A stretch of 64,000 bases of DNA from Allobosea sp. Lineage in GTDB: Bacteria > Pseudomonadota > Alphaproteobacteria > Rhizobiales > Beijerinckiaceae. The stretch's first letter is position 1. The number at the start of each line of letters is the position of its first letter. Both the position numbers and the translations under genes were made by a program. Positions 56,986 to 64,000 of the stretch are shown in pieces. Under the pieces are notes generated by a model. It worked only from the letters and a program-made list of their open reading frames with translations. It had not been told where the DNA came from and did no database searches. Location of the stretch: positions 20,667-84,666 of the forward strand of contig NZ_JAFKFW010000023.1 of NCBI RefSeq assembly GCF_017308015.1. Direction: 5' to 3'.

Positions 56986-59100
56986 ATGGCCGATCACGCC
57001 GGCTCGGGCGGCTCGTCGCAGTTGCTCGCCAGTGCCTGGGACGAGCGGTTGGCGGGGACGTTGTCGCCGCAGGATCTGCTGGTCTATCGCTCGAATCTGC
57101 TCGGTGCGGACAAGCGCATCACCAATTTCGGCGGCGGCAACACCTCCTCCAAGCTGGCGATGCCCGATCCCCTGACCGGCGCACCGGTCGAGGTGTTGTG
57201 GGTCAAGGGCTCGGGCGGCGATCTCGGCTCGATTCGTCTCGACGGCTTCGCAACGCTCGACATGGCGCGCTTCCGCAGCATCCGCGAGGGCTATGCCGGG
57301 CCAGCGGTGGAAGATGAGGTCGTCGCGCTCTATCCGCACTGCACCTTCGGCCTGAATCCGCGCGCAGCCAGCATCGACACGCCGCTTCACGGCCTGATCG
57401 ACCATCCGCATGTCGACCATGTCCATCCCGACGCGATCATCGCCATCGCCGCCTCGGCCGATGGCGAGGCGATGACGCGCGACATCTTCGGCGACGATAT
57501 CGGCTGGCTGCCCTGGCGGCGGCCGGGCTTCGAGCTCGGGCTGATGCTGGAAGGCTTCGTGCGCGACAATCCCGGCGCGCGCGGCGTGATCCTCGGCAGC
57601 CACGGCCTCTTCACCTGGGGCGCGACCCAGCGAGACTGCTACGAGACCACGATCGAGGTCATCAACCGGGCCATCGCCTGGCTGGCTGCGCAGGAAGCCG
57701 GCAAACCGGCTTTCGGCGGCCCTGCCCTCGCCGTATGTCCCGCGGAAGACCGTCGCGCGGTGGCGGCCCGTCTGCTGCCGGTCCTGCGCGGCCTCGTTTC
57801 GGAGGGACGCTCGAAGGTCGGCCATTTTGACGACCAGGCCACGGTGCTCGATTTCGTCTGCAGCCGGAATCTCGCTGCGCTCGCGCCGCTCGGGACCTCC
57901 TGTCCGGATCATTTCCTGCGCACCAAGATTCGCCCGCTGGTGCTGGATAGCGAGACGATCTCGCAGGATGGCGAGGAGCTGGCGGCGAGCCTGCGAGAGG
58001 CCATCGCGGCCTATCGCGCCGACTATCTCGCCTATTACGAGCGCTGCCGGCGCCCCGACTCGCCGCCTGTCCGTGATGCCAACCCTGTCGTCATCCTCCT
58101 GCCCGGGATCGGGATGCTCACCTTCGCCGCAGACAAGGCGACGGCACGGATCGCGGCGGAGTTTTACGTCAACGCGATCAACGTGATGCGCGGCGCCGGC
58201 GCGGCCTCGACCTATGTCGCGCTGCCCGAGCAGGAAGCCTTCGATATCGAGTACTGGCTGCTCGAGGAAGCCAAGCTGCAGAGGCTGCCGAGAAGCAAGC
58301 CGCTCGAGGGCCGGGTCGCGCTGGTCACCGGCGGCGCCGGCGGCATCGGCCTCGCCAGTGCCCGGCGACTGCTCGGTGAAGGCGCCTGCGTCGTGATCTG
58401 CGATATCGACAAGGCCGCCCTGAGCGAAGCTGAAACCGCGCTGGTCAAGAGCTATGGCCGCGATCGCGTCGCCGCCTTCCCGGTCGACGTGACCGACGAG
58501 AGCAGCGTCGCCTCCCTGTTCCGCGAGGCGGCCCTCGCCTTCGGCGGGCTCGACATCCTCGTGTCGAATGCGGGGATCGCGTCGGCCGCACCGCTCGAAG
58601 AGACCAGCCTCGCGCTCTGGCAGCGCAATATCGACATTCTCGCGACAGGCTATTTCCTGGTTTCCCGCGAGGCCTTCCGGCTGATGAAGGTGCAGTCCCG
58701 CGGCGGCGCCATCGTCTTCATCGCGTCGAAGAACGCGCTGGTCGCCTCGCCCAACGCCTCGGCCTACTGCACGGCGAAAGCCGCCGAGATCCAGCTCTGC
58801 CGCTGCCTGGCGCTGGAAGGCGCGCCTCACGGCATACGCGCCAATGTCGTCAATCCCGATGCCGTCCTGCGCGGCTCGCGCATCTGGGAAGGCGAATGGC
58901 GGGCGCAGCGGGCAGGAGCCTACAATGTCGCGCCCGATGATCTCGACGAGGTCTACCGGCAGCGCAGCATGCTGAAGCTTAACGTCTTTCCCGAGGACAT
59001 CGCCGAGGCCGTCCACTTCTTCGCCTCGGACCTTTCGGCGAAATCCACCGGCAACATTCTCAATGTCGATGCCGGGCACGCGCCCGCCTTCACGAGATAG
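56986..59100 (+). CDS. rhaD: Bifunctional rhamnulose-1-phosphate aldolase/short-chain dehydrogenase
   Basis: The product has 704 residues from the ATG at 56986 (GTCGAGG site). Residues about 20-400 form a class II aldolase domain (NFGGGNTSSKLAMPDP, HTP-like GLIDHPHVDHVHPDA, GSHGLFTWG). Residues about 430-700 form an SDR domain with GGAGGIGLASARRLL, catalytic Ser in VFIASKNALVA, YxxxK in YCTAKAAEI, and C-terminal NVDAGHAP. The enzyme splits rhamnulose-1-phosphate to DHAP and lactaldehyde and oxidises or reduces the latter. It is typical of rhizobia. Confidence 0.93.
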   Translation: MADHAGSGGSSQLLASAWDERLAGTLSPQDLLVYRSNLLGADKRITNFGGGNTSSKLAMPDPLTGAPVEVLWVKGSGGDLGSIRLDGFATLDMARFRSIREGYAGPAVEDEVVALYPHCTFGLNPRAASIDTPLHGLIDHPHVDHVHPDAIIAIAASADGEAMTRDIFGDDIGWLPWRRPGFELGLMLEGFVRDNPGARGVILGSHGLFTWGATQRDCYETTIEVINRAIAWLAAQEAGKPAFGGPALAVCPAEDRRAVAARLLPVLRGLVSEGRSKVGHFDDQATVLDFVCSRNLAALAPLGTSCPDHFLRTKIRPLVLDSETISQDGEELAASLREAIAAYRADYLAYYERCRRPDSPPVRDANPVVILLPGIGMLTFAADKATARIAAEFYVNAINVMRGAGAASTYVALPEQEAFDIEYWLLEEAKLQRLPRSKPLEGRVALVTGGAGGIGLASARRLLGEGACVVICDIDKAALSEAETALVKSYGRDRVAAFPVDVTDESSVASLFREAALAFGGLDILVSNAGIASAAPLEETSLALWQRNIDILATGYFLVSREAFRLMKVQSRGGAIVFIASKNALVASPNASAYCTAKAAEIQLCRCLALEGAPHGIRANVVNPDAVLRGSRIWEGEWRAQRAGAYNVAPDDLDEVYRQRSMLKLNVFPEDIAEAVHFFASDLSAKSTGNILNVDAGHAPAFTR

Positions 59101-59103
59101 GCC

Positions 59104-60402
59104 ATGGCGGAGCATCTGATCGATCCCGGCATCGTCGAAGCGCACAACCGTCAGGGGGCCGACGCGCTCGCGCAGGACTACGAAGCACTCGCGCGCACGC
59201 TCTCGCGGCGGGGCATCGATTGCGAAGCCATCCTGGCGCGTGTTTCCGCGCTGGAGATCGCGGTGCCGTCATGGGGCGTCGGCACCGGAGGGACGCGCTT
59301 CGCGCGCTTTCCGGGCCCGGGCGAGCCTGCCGACATCTTCGACAAGCTCGAGGATTGCGCCGTCATCCAGCAGCTCGGCCGGGCGACACCGCGCGTCTCG
59401 CTGCATTTCCCCTGGGACGATACGGCGGCGATGGCCTCGGTGAAGGCGCGTGGGGAGGAGCTGGGGCTCGGCTTCGACGCGGTGAATTCCAACACCTTCC
59501 AGGACCAGCCCGGCCAGAAATTCTCCTACAAGTTCGGCAGCCTGTCCCATACTGACGCGGACGTACGGGCCCAGGCGATCGCGCACAATATCGACTGCAT
59601 CTCCAAGGGACAGGCGCTGGGCGCACGGGCGCTGACGATCTGGCTCGCCGACGGCAGCAATTTCGCGGGACAGAGCCATCTCGCGCAGGCTTTCGAGCGC
59701 TATATCGAATCCGTCCGCGCGATCGAGGCCAGCCTGCCGGATGAAGGCTGGCGGCTGCTGCTCGAATACAAGAATTTCGAGCCCGCCTTCTACGCGACGG
59801 TGGTGCAGGACTGGGGCTCCTGCCTGCTGGCCGCCCAGGCAGCCGGCCGCCGGGCGCATTGCCTGGTCGATCTGGGCCATCATGCCCCCTCGACCAATAT
59901 CGAACTGATCGTCGCGCGTTTGATCGCGGCCGGGAAGCTCGGCGGCTTCCACCTCAACGATTCCCGCTTCGGGGACGACGACCTCGACGCCGGTTCGGTC
60001 GATCCGTTCCGGCTCTTCCTGGTGTTCAACGAACTGGTCGACGCCGAGGTGCGAGAGGCGTGGGAGGAAGCGCCGGCGCTGATGCTCGACCAGTCGCACA
60101 ATGTCACCGACCCGATCGAGAGCCTGATGCTGAGCGCCGACGCCGCCAGGCGTGCCCATGCCCAGGCTCTCCTTGTCGATCGTGCACAACTCGCCGGATG
60201 CCAGGCGCAGAACGATGCCGCGATGGCGGCCGAGACCTTGCGCCGGGCCTTCCGCACCGACGTGACGCCGCTACTCGCCGAGGCGCGCCGCCGGGCCGGC
60301 GGAGCGATCGACCCCGTCGGCGCCTACCGTCTATCGAACTACCGGAAGACCGTCGCCGCCCGGCGCCCGAAAAGCGCGGGGAGCGGCGGCGGAATCGTCT
60401 GA
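59104..60402 (+). CDS. rhaI: L-rhamnose isomerase (RhaI type)
   Basis: This 432-residue TIM-barrel isomerase of the Pseudomonas stutzeri RhaI type converts L-rhamnose to L-rhamnulose. ALEIAVPSWGVGTGGTRFAR, SLHFPWDD, LLLEYKNFEPAFYATVVQDW and HCLVDLGHHAPSTNIELIVA carry the metal ligands (Glu, Asp, His), and GGFHLNDSRFGDDDLDAGSV closes the site. It starts 3 bp after rhaD, so the two are translated together. Confidence 0.93.
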   Translation: MAEHLIDPGIVEAHNRQGADALAQDYEALARTLSRRGIDCEAILARVSALEIAVPSWGVGTGGTRFARFPGPGEPADIFDKLEDCAVIQQLGRATPRVSLHFPWDDTAAMASVKARGEELGLGFDAVNSNTFQDQPGQKFSYKFGSLSHTDADVRAQAIAHNIDCISKGQALGARALTIWLADGSNFAGQSHLAQAFERYIESVRAIEASLPDEGWRLLLEYKNFEPAFYATVVQDWGSCLLAAQAAGRRAHCLVDLGHHAPSTNIELIVARLIAAGKLGGFHLNDSRFGDDDLDAGSVDPFRLFLVFNELVDAEVREAWEEAPALMLDQSHNVTDPIESLMLSADAARRAHAQALLVDRAQLAGCQAQNDAAMAAETLRRAFRTDVTPLLAEARRRAGGAIDPVGAYRLSNYRKTVAARRPKSAGSGGGIV

Positions 60403-60480
60403 ACCTCACAGAAGCAAAGCGCCGCCGGATCGTTCGGCCGGCAGGCGCACCACACAGAACGAACGCAGCGGAGGGAAACC

Positions 60481-61491
60481 ATGAAGTCAGTCGTCAAAGC
60501 GATCATCGCGGGAGCCGTCGCCTCGCTTGCCCTCGGGGCGGCCGCGTTTGCACAGGCCCCGGCCACTGAGGGCAACCTCGTCGTCTATGCCTCCCATCCT
60601 TCCGAGATGGTCGATCACTTCACCAAGATGTTCGGCGACAAATACGGCATCCGCGTCACCACCGTGAAGGCGGGCACCGGCGAGCTGCTGAACCGCATCC
60701 GTGCCGAGCGCAACCGCCCGGCGGCCGACATCATGTGGGGCGGGTTCTCCGATACCGGCGCCTCCGCGCCCGATCTGTTCGACAAGTACAGCTCGCCCGA
60801 ACTCGCCAATATCGAACCCAAAATGCTCGATGCCAGCGGCTACAACACGCCGTTTGCCGCGAGCACCATGGTGATCATGTACAACAAGAATCAGGTGAAG
60901 CCCGAGCAGGCACCAAAGACCTGGGCCGATCTCGCCAAGCCGGAATGGAAGGGCAAGGTCGTCCATGCGGACCCCTCGAAGTCGAGTTCCGCGCTGGCCG
61001 CGCTCAACACCTGGTTGCTGATCTACGGCCGCGACGACAAGGGCTGGGCGCTGGTCGAGAACATGACGAAGAACATGAACGTCATCCTCAAGTCGAGCCT
61101 GGTGTTCCAGCAGGTGGGCCGCGGCGAATATCCGCTTGGCGTGACCTATGAGGAAGGCGCGTTCAACTACGTTCTCGCCGGTACCGCCGGCATCGTCTAT
61201 CCCGCCGACGGGACGCTGCTGGAGCCGGAAGGCATGTTCATCGTCAAGGGTGCGCCGAATCCGAAGGCCTCGAAGCTGTTCGCCGATTTCCTGCTCTCGG
61301 CCGAAGCGCAGAAGGAACTCACCGCCAAGTTCCCCGGCCGCCGCCCGACCCGCAAGGGCACGCAGACCCATGCCGAGATGAAGCCCGCCAGCGAGCTCAA
61401 GGTCATCGACTACGACTCCAAATGGGCTGCCGCCAGCCGCGCCGAAGTGCTCGACAGGATGCAGAAGATCATCGTCAAGACGCAGCAATAG
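60481..61491 (+). CDS. ABC transporter substrate-binding protein (iron/polyamine type 1)
   Basis: This 336-residue exported protein has a signal peptide (IIAGAVASLALGAAAFAQA) and mature ligand-binding domain: GNLVVYASHPSEMVDHFTKM, TTVKAGTGELLNRIRAERNR, PAADIMWGGFSD. It belongs to the Fe(3+)/AfuA-FbpA-like or phosphonate-like family 1 proteins. No iron-binding tyrosine pair can be confirmed by eye, so the ligand (iron, sugar phosphate or other) is open. A GGAGGGAAACC site lies just upstream of the ATG. Confidence 0.88.
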   Translation: MKSVVKAIIAGAVASLALGAAAFAQAPATEGNLVVYASHPSEMVDHFTKMFGDKYGIRVTTVKAGTGELLNRIRAERNRPAADIMWGGFSDTGASAPDLFDKYSSPELANIEPKMLDASGYNTPFAASTMVIMYNKNQVKPEQAPKTWADLAKPEWKGKVVHADPSKSSSALAALNTWLLIYGRDDKGWALVENMTKNMNVILKSSLVFQQVGRGEYPLGVTYEEGAFNYVLAGTAGIVYPADGTLLEPEGMFIVKGAPNPKASKLFADFLLSAEAQKELTAKFPGRRPTRKGTQTHAEMKPASELKVIDYDSKWAAASRAEVLDRMQKIIVKTQQ

Positions 61492-61512
61492 GCGCTGCGG
61501 CCGAGTTGATCC

Positions 61513-61538
61513 CGGGCGAGGGCGCAAGCGCTCGCCCG
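61513..61538 (+). other. Intercistronic hairpin after binding-protein gene
   Basis: CGGGCGAG (61513-61520) pairs with CTCGCCCG (61531-61538), with no T run after it. Such hairpins often stabilise the upstream mRNA, so that the binding protein is made in excess over ATPase and permease. Confidence 0.5.
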
Positions 61539-61573
61539 TCCCTCATGACATGCGCGACCGACCGGGTTTCCAG

Positions 61574-62653
61574 ATGGCCTCCACTTCCGTTCGCATCGAC
61601 GCGGTGACGAAACGCTACGGCGATTCCGTCGCCGTGGACGGCGTCTCCCTCGATATCGCCAAGGGCGAGTTCTTCACCCTGCTCGGCTCGTCGGGCTGCG
61701 GAAAGACGACTTTGCTGCGCATCGTCGCCGGCTTCCTGAAGCAGACAGGCGGGCGCGTCCTGTTCGGCGAAACCTGCATCGACGACCTGGCGCCACAGCA
61801 TCGCAATACCGGCATGGTGTTCCAGAGCTATGCGATCTTCCCGCATCTCAGCGTGGTCGACAACATCGCCTACGGGCTGCGGGCGCGGGGTCTGAAGGCC
61901 GCCGTGATCAAGCAGAAGGTCGACACATATCTGGAGCTGACGCGCCTGTCGCATCTCGGCCACCGCAAGCCGCGGGAACTGTCCGGCGGCCAGCAGCAGC
62001 GCGTCGTCCTGGCGCGCGCCATGGTGATCGAGCCCGACGTCCTGCTCATGGACGAGCCGCTGTCCAACCTCGATACCGAGATGCGCATGCATCTTCGCAC
62101 CGAGATCCGCGCCCTGCAGCGCAAGATCGGCGTGACGACGATCTATGTCACGCACGATCAGGAAGAGGCCCTGCTGATGTCGGACCGGATCGCGGTGATG
62201 CGCGGCGGCCGGCTGGAACAGGTCGCCAGCCCGCACGACATCTACAACAAGCCGGGTACGCGCTTCGTGGCGAGCTTCATCGGCGAGAACAACTTCCTGC
62301 CGGCGGTGCATCGCGGCGAGGCCGGCCCCGGCCATGTCCGCCTCGAGCTGCCGGGCGGCCAGTTCACGGCAAAGCTGCGCGGCGACCTGCCCTCCGGCAC
62401 GCTGGAAGCCGCCTTCCGCCCGCAGGATATCGAGCTGCGCTCTCCGGACGGCGGCGACGGCCTGATCGGGACGCTGGCGGATATCCAGTTCCTCGGCGGC
62501 ACCGTGCGCTACGCGATCGATCTCGGCGGCGGCCACCTCGTCCAGGTCGCGGGCTCGAACCGCTCCGGCGTCGCGCTTCCGGCCATCGGGTCGCGCCACC
62601 GCCTCGACGTGTCGCCGGCAGCGATCGCCCTGTTCAACCCTGAGGCCGCCTGA
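61574..62653 (+). CDS. ABC transporter ATP-binding protein
   Basis: The product has 359 residues from the ATG at 61574; an ATG at 61550 would add 8 residues. Walker A is GSSGCGKTT, Q loop VFQSYAIFPHLSV, signature LSGGQQQRVVLARAM, Walker B VLLMDEPLSNLD and the H loop YVTHDQEEAL. A C-terminal TOBE domain (EAAFRPQDIELRSPDGGDGL) is present, as in PotA/FbpC. It energises the transporter formed with the flanking genes. Confidence 0.94.
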   Translation: MASTSVRIDAVTKRYGDSVAVDGVSLDIAKGEFFTLLGSSGCGKTTLLRIVAGFLKQTGGRVLFGETCIDDLAPQHRNTGMVFQSYAIFPHLSVVDNIAYGLRARGLKAAVIKQKVDTYLELTRLSHLGHRKPRELSGGQQQRVVLARAMVIEPDVLLMDEPLSNLDTEMRMHLRTEIRALQRKIGVTTIYVTHDQEEALLMSDRIAVMRGGRLEQVASPHDIYNKPGTRFVASFIGENNFLPAVHRGEAGPGHVRLELPGGQFTAKLRGDLPSGTLEAAFRPQDIELRSPDGGDGLIGTLADIQFLGGTVRYAIDLGGGHLVQVAGSNRSGVALPAIGSRHRLDVSPAAIALFNPEAA

Positions 62654-64000
62654 TGAGCGCCTTGACCGACACGGCCGGCCCGCTGGGGCGCGGCAGCCTG
62701 GCGCGCCATCTCGGCTTCTGGCCCGTGGTCACGGCCGTCGTTTTCATTCTCATCGTCGGGCTGCTTCTGCTGCCGGTCGCCAACATCGTCGGCGTCAGCC
62801 TCTCGGCAGGGGCGAAGACAGGCGGCATCTTCGAGAACTACGTCAATTTCTTCTCGGAGCGCTTCTACTATCAGACATTGCTGAACAGCTTCTGGGTCAG
62901 CATCTGGCCGATGATCTTCGCCGTCTGCCTTGGCGTTCCGGCCGCCTATTTCGTCAATCGCTACGATATCTGGGGGCGTGGCTTCGTGCGCGCCGCCGTA
63001 GTCCTGACCTTCGTTTCTCCGCCCTTCATCGGCTCCTATTCCTGGGTCGTCCTGTTCGGGCGCAGCGGCGTCCTGACCCAGCTCTTCAACTCGATCGGTG
63101 TTCCGCTACCGTCGATCTACGGCGCTCCCGGCATCATCTTCGTCTTTACGCTACAATTCTTCCCCTTCGTCTTCCTGCTCGTCTCCTCAGGGCTGAAGTC
63201 GATCGACCAGAGCGTCGAGGATGCCGCCCGCAATCTCGGCTCCAGCGAGTTCCGCACCTTCCGGACCGCGATCGCGCCCCTCCTCGTCCCCTCGATCACC
63301 ACCGGGGCACTGCTGGTCTTCATCGCCTCCTTCACCGATCTGGGAACGCCGATCATCCTGGGCGAGCGCTTTCGCGTCCTGCCCGTGCTGATCTACGGCG
63401 AGTTCGTCAACGAGTTCGGCGGCCGCCCGGTCCTGGCGAGCGCGCTCTCGGTGCTGCTCCTGCTGGTCACGACGGCGGCGCTCCTGCTCCAGCGCTGGCT
63501 CGCCGCGCGGTTCTCCCATGCCACCGCAGCGATCCGCCCCCTGCAGGTGCAGGAGCAGCCGCTGGGCAAGCGCATCGCCGCGACGGCTTTCGTGTTCCTG
63601 CTGATCGGCTTCTCGCTGCTGCCGCTGGTGAATATCGTCGTCTCGTCCTTCCTGAAGTCGAACGGACCAGTTCTGGTCGCGAGCTTCACGCTCGACAACT
63701 ATGCGCGCATCATGGACCGGCTCGCGCTGCCGCTGTGGAACACGCTGTTCTACACCACGGTCGCCACGCTGCTCTGCGCACTTGTCGGGACGGCGGTCGC
63801 CTATATCATCGTCCGCCGGCCGGGGCCTGTTTCGAGCCTGCTCGATACGGCGGTGATGTTCTCCTACGCGGTTCCGGGCATCGTGCTGGGTGTCGGTCTG
63901 GTGGTGACCTATCACGAGCCGCCCTTCGCCCTGACCGGGACCGCGGCCATCCTGATCCTGGCCTACTTCATCCGCCGGCTGCCGTTCTCGGTCCGCTCCT
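62653..64000 (+). CDS. Fused ABC permease (FbpB type), runs off window
   Basis: The ATG overlaps the preceding stop (TGATG), and the frame is open to the end of the window (449 codons). It has two permease halves: first VVFILIVGLLLLPVANIVGV, with docking loop EDAARNLGSSEFRTFRTAIA, then a second half starting AATAFVFLLIGFSLLPLVNI. That duplicated layout is typical of Fe(3+)/thiamine-type permeases such as FbpB. The end of the second half lies outside the window. Confidence 0.9.
   Translation, partial: MSALTDTAGPLGRGSLARHLGFWPVVTAVVFILIVGLLLLPVANIVGVSLSAGAKTGGIFENYVNFFSERFYYQTLLNSFWVSIWPMIFAVCLGVPAAYFVNRYDIWGRGFVRAAVVLTFVSPPFIGSYSWVVLFGRSGVLTQLFNSIGVPLPSIYGAPGIIFVFTLQFFPFVFLLVSSGLKSIDQSVEDAARNLGSSEFRTFRTAIAPLLVPSITTGALLVFIASFTDLGTPIILGERFRVLPVLIYGEFVNEFGGRPVLASALSVLLLLVTTAALLLQRWLAARFSHATAAIRPLQVQEQPLGKRIAATAFVFLLIGFSLLPLVNIVVSSFLKSNGPVLVASFTLDNYARIMDRLALPLWNTLFYTTVATLLCALVGTAVAYIIVRRPGPVSSLLDTAVMFSYAVPGIVLGVGLVVTYHEPPFALTGTAAILILAYFIRRLPFSVRS

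Noticed and set aside
56722-59145. 807-codon open frame antisense to rhaD
   Set aside because: Antisense to a clearly conserved two-domain enzyme; composition-driven open frame.

Overview
The window comes from a GC-rich alphaproteobacterium of the Rhizobiales/Hyphomicrobiales. The main evidence is an Irr-type Fur protein next to a fabA-fabB-fabI operon, rhizobial-type rhamnose genes (RhaI isomerase, RhaD aldolase/dehydrogenase fusion, DeoR regulator) and a DUF1236 protein. A Bosea-like genus is my guess; it is not proven here.

Left chromosomal block (1-14.8 kb): ordinary housekeeping genes. These are lemA with an M48 membrane protease, a DsbA-fold isomerase, argG with a clear terminator, a fatty-acid operon on the minus strand (fabA, fabB, a DUF3303 gene, fabI), the divergent iron regulator irr, envelope proteins (YbaY/META, SH3), a 2-hydroxyacid dehydrogenase, a HAD phosphatase and an NDUFA9-like protein. 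The block ends in a tRNA-Leu(CAG) gene.

Integrated element (about 14.88-47.20 kb, 32.3 kb): the 3' end of the tRNA carries the 17-bp sequence CCTCTCCTGGGCACCAC, repeated exactly at 47182-47198. A P4-type tyrosine integrase lies just inside the left end. The element is a mosaic. It holds (i) a left arm of tightly overlapping small genes leading to a DUF1376 protein and a zinc-finger/Toprim/helicase primase-helicase; (ii) an AT-richer three-gene operon with a eukaryote-like Ser/Thr kinase, the best candidate here for an undescribed, possibly anti-phage, system; (iii) a minus-strand run of seven tiny overlapping genes that share an N-terminal L-x-x-R-[IL]-x-x-[LM]-E motif, behind a DUF5681 gene; (iv) two large phage-ejection-type proteins, one with a lysozyme-like domain, but no portal, capsid, large terminase or tail genes; (v) an XRE repressor with paired operators, an AlpA regulator and two Tat-type secreted proteins; and (vi) a right arm of small cargo genes that contains three duplicated families, a cold-shock protein, a broken KilA-N gene and a 5'-damaged LigD-type ligase gene. 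It is best described as a degenerate prophage or phage satellite carrying cargo.

Right chromosomal block (47.2-64 kb): a decayed second recombinase sits against attR. It is followed by an XRE-cupin regulator divergent from a peptide-type ABC operon (binding protein, two permeases) with a DadA-like oxidase and a GhrA-like reductase. Next is a rhamnose set (kinase, DeoR regulator, rhaD, rhaI), then an iron/polyamine-type ABC transporter (binding protein, ATPase, fused permease) that runs off the right edge.

All functional calls come from reading motifs and gene order by eye; no database search was run.
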